Part shown: piece after piece, positions 8,369 to 17,138 of the stretch
How positions within the stretch are numbered: the stretch's first letter is position 1
Layout of the letters: every line of letters begins with the position of its first letter
Assembly (NCBI RefSeq): GCF_000423285.1
Contig: NZ_AUHR01000002.1
Coordinates: 62,001-126,000 of the forward strand
Reading direction: 5' to 3'
Source: Laribacter hongkongensis DSM 14985
GTDB lineage: Bacteria; Pseudomonadota; Gammaproteobacteria; Burkholderiales; Aquaspirillaceae
DNA length: 64,000 nt
Made by a program: the position numbers and the translations under genes
Notes under the pieces: generated by a model
What the model saw: only the letters and a program-made list of their open reading frames with translations
Told to the model about the DNA's origin: nothing
Database searches by the model: none

Positions 8369-9967
8369 TCAGGCCCGGGCGGCCTCTCCGGCCGGTGTGG
8401 CAGCCGGGCGGATGACGGCCAGGCGGTGCAGCGCCAGCAGGCTGGTGGCAAAGCAGGCCGTGCAGACCAGCAAGGACATGCCGACTGATCCCGTGGCACC
8501 GAGTACCAGATAGCCGGCCACCGAGCAGCCTGCGACAACAAGGGCGTAGGGCAGCTGGGTGGTGACGTGGTCGATGTGATGGCTGGCCGCACCGGTTGAC
8601 GACAGGATGGTGGTATCGGAAATCGGCGAGCAGTGGTCGCCGAATACCGAGCCGGCCAGCACGGCCGACAGGGCCGGCAGCAGCAGGGTGGGCTCGGCGG
8701 CCATCATCAGGTCGGCACCCAGCGGCAGCATGATGCCGAAGGTGCCCCAGCTGGTGCCGGTGGAAAACGCCATCGCACCGGCCAGCAGGAACAGCACCGC
8801 CGGCAGCAGCCAGACCGGCAGGGCCAGCTGGGTCAGCGAGGCCAGATACTTGCCGGTTTCCACATCGCGGATCACCGCGGCAATCACCCATGCCAGCAGC
8901 AGGATGCGCAGGGCCGGCCACATCGAGGCAAAGCCGTGGCGCACCACCGAACCCCACACGCCGAGGCCCAGCCGCAGGCGCAGCGACAGGACGATGGCCA
9001 CGGCTAGCGCGCTCAGGGCGCCGCTGACCAGCGACAGGCCGACATTGGTGTTTTCAAATGCGCCCAGCACGCTGAAGGCCTGTCCGCCGGCAGCCAGCAC
9101 CTCGGCGCCGGTGGCCACCATGAAATACACCGTGGTAATGACCAGCGTGAAGATCGGCAGGACCAGATCGCGCACCTTGCCTTCGGCCACGGCGCTCAGC
9201 GACTCGGTGGCGCCGGGCGGAATGCCCTTGCCGGCGTCGTAGAGTTCACCGTCCTGGGCCGCGGCTTCATGCCGCGCCATCGGGCCGAAGTCGAGCCTGG
9301 CGGCGATCAGCACGATGACCATCAGCAGGGTGAACAGGGCGTAGAAGTTCATCGGGGCCATGGCGATGAAGGCCGAGATCGGGCTCTGGCCTTGCAGTCC
9401 GTGGGCAGCGAGGATGCCACCGATCACGGCGATGATGTAGGCACCCCACGACGATACCGGCATCAGCACGCACACCGGCGCAGCGGTGGAATCGAGCAGG
9501 TAAGCGAGCTTGGCCCGCGAGATGCGGTAGCGGTCGGTAATCGGCCGGCAGATGGTGCCGACGGCCAGGCTGTGGAAGTAGTCGTCGATGAAGAACAGGA
9601 ACACCAGCATGCCGGTCATGATCTTGGCCTGGCGCTTGGTACGGATGCGCTGCTCGGCCCACAGGGCAAAGGCGCGGGTGCCGCCGGTGAGTGTCATCAG
9701 GGCGATCAGGCAGCCCAGCAGCACAAGGAACAGCAGAATGTTGATGCTGGCCCAGTTGGGCGCTCCGGCTTCCCGGAAGATGGCCATGAGCTTGAGGCCG
9801 AGATACTGCACGGTATCCAGCGGGTTGCCCCGGGTGACGAGGAGGGCGCCGATCAGGATGCCAAGGCCCAGCGACAGCAGCACGCGGCGGGTGAGAACGG
9901 CCAGCGTGACCGCGACCAGTGGCGGCAGGATGGACAGCAAAGAGTCGGAATAGTGGGTCAATTCCAT
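8369..9967 (-). CDS. NhaC-family Na+/H+ antiporter-like transporter, probable lysine transporter
   Basis: A 532-residue polytopic membrane protein of the NhaC/YuiF superfamily, with the family motifs FFIDDYFHSLAVG, LLDSTAAPVCVLMPVSSWG, FSTGTSWGTFGI and the strongly conserved GDHCSPISDTT. The family exchanges cations, often coupled to organic acids or amino acids. Its 5' leader carries a lysine riboswitch (10062-10236), so lysine is the likely substrate; riboswitch-linked NhaC homologues have been proposed as lysine carriers (LysW). It is transcribed alone and ends at a double hairpin. Family certain; substrate inferred. Confidence 0.92.
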   Translation of the reverse strand: MELTHYSDSLLSILPPLVAVTLAVLTRRVLLSLGLGILIGALLVTRGNPLDTVQYLGLKLMAIFREAGAPNWASINILLFLVLLGCLIALMTLTGGTRAFALWAEQRIRTKRQAKIMTGMLVFLFFIDDYFHSLAVGTICRPITDRYRISRAKLAYLLDSTAAPVCVLMPVSSWGAYIIAVIGGILAAHGLQGQSPISAFIAMAPMNFYALFTLLMVIVLIAARLDFGPMARHEAAAQDGELYDAGKGIPPGATESLSAVAEGKVRDLVLPIFTLVITTVYFMVATGAEVLAAGGQAFSVLGAFENTNVGLSLVSGALSALAVAIVLSLRLRLGLGVWGSVVRHGFASMWPALRILLLAWVIAAVIRDVETGKYLASLTQLALPVWLLPAVLFLLAGAMAFSTGTSWGTFGIMLPLGADLMMAAEPTLLLPALSAVLAGSVFGDHCSPISDTTILSSTGAASHHIDHVTTQLPYALVVAGCSVAGYLVLGATGSVGMSLLVCTACFATSLLALHRLAVIRPAATPAGEAARA

Positions 9968-9977
9968 GATCTCGATT

Positions 9978-9994
9978 CACCTATGGGTCAGGTG
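9978..9994 (-). promoter_or_regulatory. Possible Shine-Dalgarno sequestering hairpin of nhaC
   Basis: Read leftward, CACCT (9994-9990) can pair with AGGTG (9982-9978) over a 7-nt loop. AGGTG is the best candidate ribosome site, 11 nt before the start codon at 9967. This suggests the lysine riboswitch acts on translation, as no U-rich terminator is seen between the aptamer and the gene. Confidence 0.45.
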
Positions 9995-10061
9995 GAGATC
10001 TACCGAGAGGACCAGAAGACAGCAGACGCAACAAGGGTGTTGGATGAGGACTTCTCCCCCC

Positions 10062-10236
10062 TTCAGTAGCGCTCCATAGTTGGTTAAGGACTATGGCAGT
10101 GCCATTCCTGTTCGGAAGGGCACCAGCAGCCGGACCCGACGGTCTGGCTGCTTCGGCGCTGACTCCTTTTGGCGAAGATCGGCGGGCTCCCCCTCCTTTC
10201 GCTTACTCTTAGGCAGCGCACCTCTACTTACAGAGT
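10062..10236 (-). promoter_or_regulatory. Lysine riboswitch (L box) upstream of nhaC
   Basis: The leftward leader contains the ordered L-box landmarks: GTAGAGGTGCGCTGCC, then AAGAGTAAGC, GGGGGAGCC, GCGCCGAAG, a GGCTGCTGGTGCC arm, GGCACTGCC, and the closing ACTATGGAGCGCTACTG. P1 can form from GTAG at the 5' end and CTAC at the 3' end. About 95 nt follow before the nhaC start. Lysine aptamers normally shut off lysine synthesis or uptake genes when lysine binds. Confidence 0.92.
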
Positions 10237-10309
10237 CGGAACGGTCATCCTAAAGGCAAACCCATGCTCCGTGAGCATTGTTTATAACCTTTGGTTATTT
10301 GAAATGAAT

Positions 10310-10340
10310 TTCGCCCGCTCCTGGGACAAGAGCGGGCGAA
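10310..10340 (-). terminator. Terminator after ccoS
   Basis: A perfect 11-bp inverted repeat TTCGCCCGCTC/GAGCGGGCGAA with a 9-nt loop, followed leftward by ATTCATTT. It closes the lgt-ccoS unit before the riboswitch leader begins. Confidence 0.75.
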
Positions 10341-10361
10341 TGTGCAGTAAAGACTGCCGGT

Positions 10362-10559
10362 TCAGGTGCGCGGTGTGGCCGGAGGCGTGGCGGCATCCGG
10401 CTGTTTTTCGGCATGGGTGCTGTCGTCATCCATCAGGATGCGGTGTCCCGGCCCTTCCAGATCGTCAAACTGCCCCGAGCGGGTAGCCCACCAGAACAGC
10501 GCACCGAAGCCGAAGGCCAGCACGATGCTCATCGGAATCAGCAGATACAGGCTTTCCAT
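10362..10559 (-). CDS. ccoS: cbb3-type cytochrome oxidase assembly protein CcoS (65 aa)
   Basis: A short single-span protein, MESLYLLIPMSIVLAFGFGA then LFWWATRSGQFDDLEGPGHRIL, which is the CcoS/FixS signature. CcoS is needed to mature the catalytic subunit of the cbb3 oxidase. No ccoNOQP or ccoGHI genes are in the window; here it follows lgt by 14 bp. The tail beyond HRILMDDD is a low-complexity extension. Confidence 0.92.
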   Translation of the reverse strand: MESLYLLIPMSIVLAFGFGALFWWATRSGQFDDLEGPGHRILMDDDSTHAEKQPDAATPPATPRT

Positions 10560-10573
10560 CAGTCATCCCCCGG

Positions 10574-11437
10574 CTAGCGCAGGAAGCGGTTGTCGGCATG
10601 CCGGCGCGACCATTGCCACAGGATGGCACCGGCAAGGATCATCGGCAGGCTCAGCCACTGCCCCATGCTGATGAGGTAGGAATGGCCGAAAATGCCTTCG
10701 TCCGGTGAGCGGAAGTATTCGCAAACGAAACGGGCGATGCCGTAACCGATCAGGAAGACGGCGGAAGCCTGTCCACGTGCCCGCGGCCGCGAGGTGAACC
10801 ACCACAGCACGACAAACAGCACGATGCCTTCCAGCAGCACTTCATAGAGCTGCGACGCATGACGGGGCAGGGCACCGTACTGGGCAAACCACTGCGCGTA
10901 CTGCGGGTTGCCGGCAGCCAGTTGCAGGTCTTCGCCGCGTGCCTGCGGAAACAGCATGGCCCACGGCTTGTCCGGCGCCGTGACCCGGCCCCACAGCTCA
11001 CCATTGATGAAGTTGCCGAGCCGGCCCGCCGCCAGGCCCAGCGGCACCAGCGGGGCGACAAAATCAGTGACCTGCCAGAAGCTCAGGTGGTTGCGGCGCG
11101 CAAACAGCCACGAGGCGGCCAGTACGCCGAGGAAACCGCCATGGAAAGACATGCCGCCTTTCCAGACCATGAAGATTTCCAGCGGGTGATCGAGGTAGTA
11201 GCCGGGCTCGTAAAACAGCACCTGGCCCAGTCTTCCGCCCAGAATCACGCCGAGTACGCCCCAGAACAGCAGGTCGTCCAGCATCTTGGGGGTGAACACG
11301 GTGTTCCCCTTCCTGATGCGGACGTTTCCAAGCACAATGAACAAGACAAAACCCACAAGGTACATCAAGCCATACCAGCGGATCGCCATTGGCCCCAGGC
11401 TGATCGCCACCGGGTCGAACTGCGGATGAGTCAGCAT
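10574..11437 (-). CDS. lgt: Prolipoprotein diacylglyceryl transferase
   Basis: Lgt moves diacylglycerol from phosphatidylglycerol to the lipobox cysteine of prelipoproteins in the inner membrane. The 287-residue protein has the expected hydrophobic helices, the essential-histidine segment [13 protein letters not shown], and the signature [13 protein letters not shown]. The window encodes several client lipoproteins (bamD, the efflux outer-membrane factor, the amino-acid binding protein, a DUF2799 protein). A perfect -10 TATAAT lies on the leftward strand at 11467-11472, but I find no good -35. Confidence 0.97.
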
Positions 11438-11517
11438 TGCGTCATCTCTGCATGTGCAAAGAGGCCATTATATCCAGCGAATATCAAAAAACAGACTTTG
11501 CAAAAGGAATTCCCGCC

Positions 11518-13374
11518 ATGCCCGCCTACCGTTCCCGTACTTCCACCCATGGCCGTAACATGGCCGGTGCCCGCGCCCTCTGGCGTGCTACCGGCATGGA
11601 AGACGGTGATTTCGGCAAACCGATCATTGCAGTGGCCAACAGCTTTACCCAGTTCGTGCCAGGCCATGTCCATCTTCACAACCTTGGTCAGCTGGTTGCC
11701 CGCGAAATCGAAAAAGCCGGCGGCATTGCCAAGGAATTCAACACCATCGCCATCGACGACGGCATCGCCATGGGCCACGGCGGCATGCTCTACAGCCTGC
11801 CCAGCCGCGACCTGATCGCCGACAGCGTCGAATACATGGTCAATGCCCACTGCGCCGACGCGCTGGTGTGCATCTCCAACTGCGACAAGATCACCCCGGG
11901 CATGCTGATGGCCGCCCTGCGCCTCAACATTCCGGTGATCTTCGTTTCCGGCGGCCCGATGGAAGCCGGCAAGGTCGACTGGGGCAACACCATCCGCAAG
12001 CTCGATCTGGTCGATGCCATGGTCGAAGCTGCCAACAGCGCCGTATCCGACGAAGACGTCAGCCGTGTCGAGCGCAGCGCTTGTCCCACCTGCGGTTCCT
12101 GCTCGGGCATGTTTACCGCCAACTCGATGAACTGCCTCACCGAAGCGCTGGGCCTCAGCCTGCCGGGCAACGGCTCGCTGGTCGCCACCCACGCCGACCG
12201 CAAGGAACTGTTCCTCGAAGCCGGCCGCACCATCGTCGACCTGGCCCGCCGCTACTACGAGGGCGACGACGCCAGCGTGCTGCCGCGCAACATCGCCACC
12301 AAGGCCGCCTTTGAAAACGCCATCAGCCTTGATGTGGCCATGGGTGGTTCCACCAACACCGTGCTGCACCTCCTGGCCGCCGCCAGCGAAGCCGGGGTGG
12401 ATTTCCGGATGGCCGACATCGACCGCATCTCGCGTCGCGTGCCCTGCCTGTGCAAGGTGGCGCCGGCCACCCAGAAGTACCACATGGAGGACGTGCACCG
12501 TGCCGGCGGCATCATGGGCATCCTTGGCGAACTCGACCGCCTCGGCAAGCTCGATACCCGCGTCAGCACCGTGCATGCCGCCAGCCTCAAGGACGCGCTC
12601 GACCGCTGGGACGTGCAGCGCGCCAGCAGCGACGACATCGCCCGCGAGCGCTTCCGCGCCGCGCCGGGCGGCGTGCGCACCACCATCGCCTTCAGCCAGT
12701 CGATGCGCTACCTGGAACTCGACACCGACCGCGCCGAAGGCTGCATCCGTGACGGGGCCCATGCCTACTCGCAGGACGGTGGCCTCGCCGTGCTCTACGG
12801 CAACCTCGCCGAGCGCGGTTGCATCGTCAAGACCGCCGGGGTGGATGACTCGATCCTCAGGTTCACCGGTCGCGCCCGCATTTTCGAAAGCCAGGATGCA
12901 GCCGTTGAAAGCATTCTGGCCGATCAGGTGGTTGCCGGCGACGTGGTGGTGATCCGCTACGAAGGCCCGAAGGGCGGCCCGGGCATGCAGGAAATGCTCT
13001 ATCCGACCAGCTACCTCAAGTCCAAGGGGCTCGGCAAGGCCTGCGCCCTGCTGACCGATGGCCGCTTCTCCGGCGGCACCTCGGGACTGTCGATCGGCCA
13101 TGTCTCGCCCGAAGCTGCCGAGGGTGGTGCCATCGGTCTGGTGGAAGAGGGCGATACCATCGAAATCGATATCCCGAACCGCAGCATCCGCCTCGCCGTC
13201 AGCGATGACGAACTGGCCCGCCGCCGGGCCGGCATGGAAGCGCGCGGTAGCGCAGCCTGGAAGCCGCTCGATCGCCAGCGCGTGGTCAGCCCGGCCCTGC
13301 GCGCCTACGCCGCCATGACCACCAGCGCCGATACTGGCGCGGTGCGCGACGTGTCGCAGGTTGAACGCGGCTGA
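11518..13374 (+). CDS. ilvD: Dihydroxy-acid dehydratase
   Basis: IlvD dehydrates dihydroxy-isovalerate and dihydroxy-methylvalerate in valine, isoleucine and leucine synthesis. The Fe-S cysteines are visible in [12 protein letters not shown] and [20 protein letters not shown]. The C-terminal [20 protein letters not shown] motif is also present. The protein is 618 residues, matching the family. The start at 11518 follows AAGGAATT; the open frame further upstream overlaps the lgt promoter region. No branched-chain partners are adjacent. Confidence 0.97.
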   Translation: MPAYRSRTSTHGRNMAGARALWRATGMEDGDFGKPIIAVANSFTQFVPGHVHLHNLGQLVAREIEKAGGIAKEFNTIAIDDGIAMGHGGMLYSLPSRDLIADSVEYMVNAHCADALVCISNCDKITPGMLMAALRLNIPVIFVSGGPMEAGKVDWGNTIRKLDLVDAMVEAANSAVSDEDVSRVERSACPTCGSCSGMFTANSMNCLTEALGLSLPGNGSLVATHADRKELFLEAGRTIVDLARRYYEGDDASVLPRNIATKAAFENAISLDVAMGGSTNTVLHLLAAASEAGVDFRMADIDRISRRVPCLCKVAPATQKYHMEDVHRAGGIMGILGELDRLGKLDTRVSTVHAASLKDALDRWDVQRASSDDIARERFRAAPGGVRTTIAFSQSMRYLELDTDRAEGCIRDGAHAYSQDGGLAVLYGNLAERGCIVKTAGVDDSILRFTGRARIFESQDAAVESILADQVVAGDVVVIRYEGPKGGPGMQEMLYPTSYLKSKGLGKACALLTDGRFSGGTSGLSIGHVSPEAAEGGAIGLVEEGDTIEIDIPNRSIRLAVSDDELARRRAGMEARGSAAWKPLDRQRVVSPALRAYAAMTTSADTGAVRDVSQVERG

Positions 13375-13403
13375 TTCCGGCCCCTGGCAGGTCGCCAGCA
13401 AGC

Positions 13404-13428
13404 GCGGCAGCCCGTTCAGGGCTGCCGC
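13404..13428 (+). terminator. Hairpin after ilvD
   Basis: A perfect 10-bp stem GCGGCAGCCC/GGGCTGCCGC with a 5-nt loop, 30 bp after the ilvD stop. The following run is only CGGCTTT, so termination efficiency is uncertain. Confidence 0.55.
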
Positions 13429-13557
13429 CGGCTTTGCGGATGCGGCGCCTGCCGTCATACTGTGCTGCTCGCTGGCTTGATAAGCACGCAATCTTTCCTG
13501 TCTGGCCATTTTTACCGCACAGCGTGTTTTACGCGCATCTGAAGAACTGGAATCCGA

Positions 13558-14289
13558 ATGTCTATTACCGTGAACGGCGTCGAAATCACCGAAGAAATGA
13601 TCAAGGCACAGCAGGACAATTTTGCCGATGCATCCGATCCGCGTGACGCCACCATCCAGCAGCTGGTCCTGCACACCCTGCTGCTGCAAAAGGCACGCGA
13701 AGCCGGTCTGGATACCAGCGACGAAGCCGCTGCCATCAACGCCCTGCTGGAGCAGTCGATCCGTTACGAGCCGGCCACCGAAGCCACCTGCCGCGAGTTT
13801 TACGACACCTACCCCGAGCGTTTCTCGCAAGGTGAAAGCGCTGTGGCCAGCCACATCCTGTTCCCGCTGGGTGACGACGAGCTGGCCAAGGTCGTCATGC
13901 GCGGCAAGGCCGAAGGCGTGCTGGCCGAAGTGCAGGCCGAACCGTCACGCTTTGCCGACCTCGCCCGCGTGCACTCCACCTGCCCGTCCGGCCGCGAAGG
14001 CGGCAGCCTCGGCGAATTCGGCCGCGGCCAGATGGTGAAGCCGTTTGAAGACGCCGTGTTCAGTACCCCGGCCGGCGAAATCACCCCGCAACTGGTGGAA
14101 ACCCAGTTCGGCTTCCACATCATCCAGGTGCAGGATCGCACCCAGGGCGGCGCGGTCGCATTTGACGACATCAAGGAACGCCTGCAGCAGTACCTGACCG
14201 ACCTTGCTGCCCGCCAGGCCATGCACGAATACCTGTCCGGCCTGGTCGATGCCGCCAAAATCGAAGGCTATGCCATGCCGGGCCTGTAA
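13558..14289 (+). CDS. PpiC-type (parvulin) peptidyl-prolyl cis-trans isomerase
   Basis: A 243-residue protein with no signal peptide, so probably cytoplasmic. Residues 1-90 are helical (SurA-N/NifM-like). The parvulin domain spans about 95-215: ASHILFPLGDDE, ADLARVHSTCPSGREGGSLGEFGRGQMVKPFEDAVFSTPAGEI, and TQFGFHIIQVQDR. Relatives assist folding of partner proteins; this partner is unknown, and no nitrogen-fixation genes are near. It is flanked by hairpins on both sides and so is probably monocistronic. Confidence 0.9.
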   Translation: MSITVNGVEITEEMIKAQQDNFADASDPRDATIQQLVLHTLLLQKAREAGLDTSDEAAAINALLEQSIRYEPATEATCREFYDTYPERFSQGESAVASHILFPLGDDELAKVVMRGKAEGVLAEVQAEPSRFADLARVHSTCPSGREGGSLGEFGRGQMVKPFEDAVFSTPAGEITPQLVETQFGFHIIQVQDRTQGGAVAFDDIKERLQQYLTDLAARQAMHEYLSGLVDAAKIEGYAMPGL

Positions 14290-14304
14290 TACCGCCCAGA
14301 CGGA

Positions 14305-14335
14305 CAAAAACACCGGCTTCAAGCCGGTGTTTTTC
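14305..14335. terminator. Bidirectional terminator after the parvulin gene
   Basis: ACACCGGCTT and AAGCCGGTGT form a 10-bp stem with a tiny loop at 14310-14330, flanked by AAAAA on the left and TTTTT on the right. Confidence 0.88.
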
Positions 14336-14543
14336 ATTGCCCGTATCCGTATTTGCGTTTCGGCCGCTGGCCGGGCGGAAAACCCCATCCTTATATGGAG
14401 TCGTTCCGGACCTGATCCTGCTCAATCAGGCTGCGTCATCCGGAAAAAGGCCCGGATGGCCCCATCGGCAAAACAGTCTGGCTTGCAAGGGTTTTTCTGG
14501 CCCGGACATGACTGGTACGGAGTCATTGCCCAAGGCCCGCCGT

Positions 14544-14572
14544 TTGAGGCAAGCAGCGACCCGCCGTATGAT
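14544..14572 (+). promoter_or_regulatory. Sigma-70 promoter of the efflux operon
   Basis: TTGAGG (14544-14549) and TATGAT (14567-14572) are separated by exactly 17 bp. The predicted start of transcription is about 35 nt before the first gene of the operon. Confidence 0.65.
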
Positions 14573-14613
14573 AGAGAAAGAAACTTGTCTGATTTAATTG
14601 GATCGGGTTTGTC

Positions 14614-16068
14614 ATGCAGCGATTGCGCCAATCCGGAACACCGCCAGCCGGCCTGCTTTGCCTGGTCGTGTTGCTGTCAGCCGGAATGCTGGCCGGTTGT
14701 GCCGTGCCCACCGGACGGGTGACGGCAGATGCCGTGTTGCCGGTGCATTATCCTGGCGTGACCGCGGACGAAAACGCGTCGGCAGCCAGCCTTCCCTGGC
14801 AGGAGGTGTTCCGTGATCCGCACTTGCAGGCGCTGATCCGCCAGGCGCTGGCCTACAACCGCGACTTGCAGCTTGCCACCGCCCGGGTGGCCGAAGCGCG
14901 TGCGCTGTACGGCATCCAGGAGGCCGGCAGCCGTCCGGGGCTGGAACTCAACACCGCCGCTGCCCGTGGCCGTACACCGGCAGACCTGTCGATCACCCGG
15001 CAAGCGCAAGTGGCCGGTGAATACAGCGTCAACGCCGGCCTGATTGCCTACGAAATCGATTTCTGGGGGCGGGTGAAGAGCCTGCGCGAAGCAGCGCTGG
15101 CGCAATACCTGGCGACGGACGAAGCACGGCAGGCCTTTGAAACCAGCCTGATCGCGCTGGTGGCCAATACCCATCTCACCGCGCTGGAGCTGGACGAGCG
15201 CATCCGGCTGGCCCGCAAGACGCTCGCCAGCCGCGAAGAATCCTGGCGCATCATGCAAAAGCGCAGCGAAACCGGCGCCAGTTCCGATCTGGAGCTGCGC
15301 GAAGTGGAAACCCTGGTGTACGGCGCGCGCAGCGAACTGGCGCTCTTGGAACGCCAGCGCGCCCAGACCGGCGCCCTGATCCGGCAGCTGGTCGGCCATG
15401 CGCCTGTTGATGCACCACCGGCCCGGCCGCTGGATCAGCAGGAACTTACCCGCCCCCTGCCGGCGGGCCTGCCGTCCGCGCTGCTGACCAACCGCCCGGA
15501 CCTTCGCGCGGCCGAGCTGCGCCTGCGGGCCAGCCAGGCCAGCATCCGCGCTGCCCGCGCCGCCTTCTTCCCCAGCATCGTGCTGACCGGCACGGCCGGC
15601 ACCGCCAGCGCCGAGCTGGGCGGCCTGTTTGCCGGCGGCAGCGGCAGCTGGAATTTCATGCCGGTCCTGCGCATGCCGCTGTTTGACGGCGGGCGCACGC
15701 AGGCAAACCTGGATCTGGCCACGGCCCGCCAGCTGGTGGCGGTGGCCGAGTACGAATCCGTCATCCAGACCGCGTTTCGCGAAGTGGCCGATGCACTGGC
15801 CGCCAGCCACTGGCTTGGCGTCCAGGTGGTCGAGCAGCAATCCCGCCTGCGCGCCGAATCGGAGCGGACGCGGCTGGCCCGGCTGCGCTACGAGCGCGGC
15901 GTCAGCAGTTACCTCGACGTGCTGGACGCCGAGCGCGCGTTGTTTGTCGCCGAGCAGACGCTGGTGCAGGTGCAGCGTGCGCAGATGGCAGCCACGGTCG
16001 ATCTCTACAAGGCGCTGGGCGGCGGACAGGCCGGTGCCGGCAGTGACAACAACAAGGAACAACCATGA
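14614..16068 (+). CDS. Outer-membrane factor lipoprotein (NodT/TolC-like efflux channel)
   Basis: A 484-residue outer-membrane efflux channel. It has a lipoprotein signal with the lipobox LAGC (cysteine 29). Two repeats of the outer-membrane-efflux domain follow, with LPWQEVFRDPHLQALIRQAL near the start and the paired motifs NRPDLRAAELRLRASQASI and ARLRYERGVSSYLDVLDAER. It would connect the periplasmic adaptor encoded next to the exterior. Its stop overlaps the adaptor start (ATGA), so the genes are coupled. Substrate unknown. Confidence 0.93.
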   Translation: MQRLRQSGTPPAGLLCLVVLLSAGMLAGCAVPTGRVTADAVLPVHYPGVTADENASAASLPWQEVFRDPHLQALIRQALAYNRDLQLATARVAEARALYGIQEAGSRPGLELNTAAARGRTPADLSITRQAQVAGEYSVNAGLIAYEIDFWGRVKSLREAALAQYLATDEARQAFETSLIALVANTHLTALELDERIRLARKTLASREESWRIMQKRSETGASSDLELREVETLVYGARSELALLERQRAQTGALIRQLVGHAPVDAPPARPLDQQELTRPLPAGLPSALLTNRPDLRAAELRLRASQASIRAARAAFFPSIVLTGTAGTASAELGGLFAGGSGSWNFMPVLRMPLFDGGRTQANLDLATARQLVAVAEYESVIQTAFREVADALAASHWLGVQVVEQQSRLRAESERTRLARLRYERGVSSYLDVLDAERALFVAEQTLVQVQRAQMAATVDLYKALGGGQAGAGSDNNKEQP

Positions 16069-17138
16069 TGAAACCCGAAATCCGACGCTGGCTGGTCCGT
16101 GGTCTGGCCGTGGCCGGTGTCGTGCTGGTCGCGCTGCTGGTGTGGAAGCTGGTGTATTCCGGTGGCGAGGATGGCCGCTTTGCCCGGGGCAACGGCCGGA
16201 TCGAGGCCACGGAAGTGGACGTGGCGGCCAAGAGCGGCGGCCGGGTGGCGGAAATCCTGGTCAACGAGGGGGATTTCGTGCAGGCCGGACAACTGGTGGC
16301 GCGCATGGATCAGGCCTCGCTCGCCGCGCAGCTGACCCAGGCGCAGGCGCAGCTGGCCAACGCCCGCAGCAGCCGCGAAACCATGCTGGCGCAGGTGGCG
16401 CAGCGCGAGGCCGACGTGGTGATGGCCGAGGCGGTGCTGGTGCAGCGTCGTGCCGAGCTGGACGTGTCCGGCAAGACCCACGCGCGCTCGAAAGCCCTGC
16501 TTGCCGACCGCGCCACCTCGGCCCAGCAGGTGGACGACGACGCGGCGCGCCTGCGCAACGCCGAGGCCAACGTCGCGGTGGCCAAGGCGCAGATCGCCGC
16601 TGCCCGCGCGGCCTTGCTGGCGGCCAGGGCGCAGGTGGTGCAGGCGCAGGCCGGCATCGACGCGGCCGAAGCGGTGGTCAAGCGGCTGGAAATCGACCTC
16701 GCCGACGGCGACCTGCACGCCCCGCGCGCCGGCCGCGTGCAGTACCGCATCGTGCAGCCGGGCGAGGTGATCGCCGGCGGCGGCAAGGTGGTCAGCCTGG
16801 TGGACATTGCCGATGTCTACATGACCTTTTTCCTGCCCGAGCAGGCCGCCGGCAAGGTGGGGCTGGGCAGTGACGTGCACATCGTGCTCGACGCCGCGCC
16901 GCAGTACGTGCTGCCGGCCAGGGTGTCCTACGTCGCCAGCGTGGCCCAGTTCACGCCCAAGTCGGTCGAAACGCAGGACGAGCGCCAGAAAATGGTGTTC
17001 CGCGTCAAGGCGCGACTCGACCCCGCGCTGCTGAAGAAATACGCCAAGCACGTGAAAACCGGCCTGCCGGGCATGGCCTACGTTCGGCTTGACCCGGCCG
17101 CCGCCTGGCCGGCGAAGCTGGAGGTACAGCTGCCGTGA
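16065..17138 (+). CDS. HlyD-family periplasmic adaptor (YhiI-like)
   Basis: A 357-residue membrane-fusion protein. It has one N-terminal membrane anchor (about residues 12-30). The biotinyl-lipoyl-like half-motif [24 protein letters not shown] leads into a long Ala/Gln-rich coiled coil (about 85-205). The second half-motif is [20 protein letters not shown]. It couples the inner-membrane ABC components to the outer-membrane channel. A ribosome site AAGGA precedes it. Start and stop overlap both neighbours by 4 nt, showing a tight operon. Confidence 0.93.
   Translation: MMKPEIRRWLVRGLAVAGVVLVALLVWKLVYSGGEDGRFARGNGRIEATEVDVAAKSGGRVAEILVNEGDFVQAGQLVARMDQASLAAQLTQAQAQLANARSSRETMLAQVAQREADVVMAEAVLVQRRAELDVSGKTHARSKALLADRATSAQQVDDDAARLRNAEANVAVAKAQIAAARAALLAARAQVVQAQAGIDAAEAVVKRLEIDLADGDLHAPRAGRVQYRIVQPGEVIAGGGKVVSLVDIADVYMTFFLPEQAAGKVGLGSDVHIVLDAAPQYVLPARVSYVASVAQFTPKSVETQDERQKMVFRVKARLDPALLKKYAKHVKTGLPGMAYVRLDPAAAWPAKLEVQLP

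Noticed and set aside
11431-13854. An 807-codon leftward open frame opposite ilvD
   Set aside because: It is the antisense shadow of ilvD and the parvulin start, with no family features.
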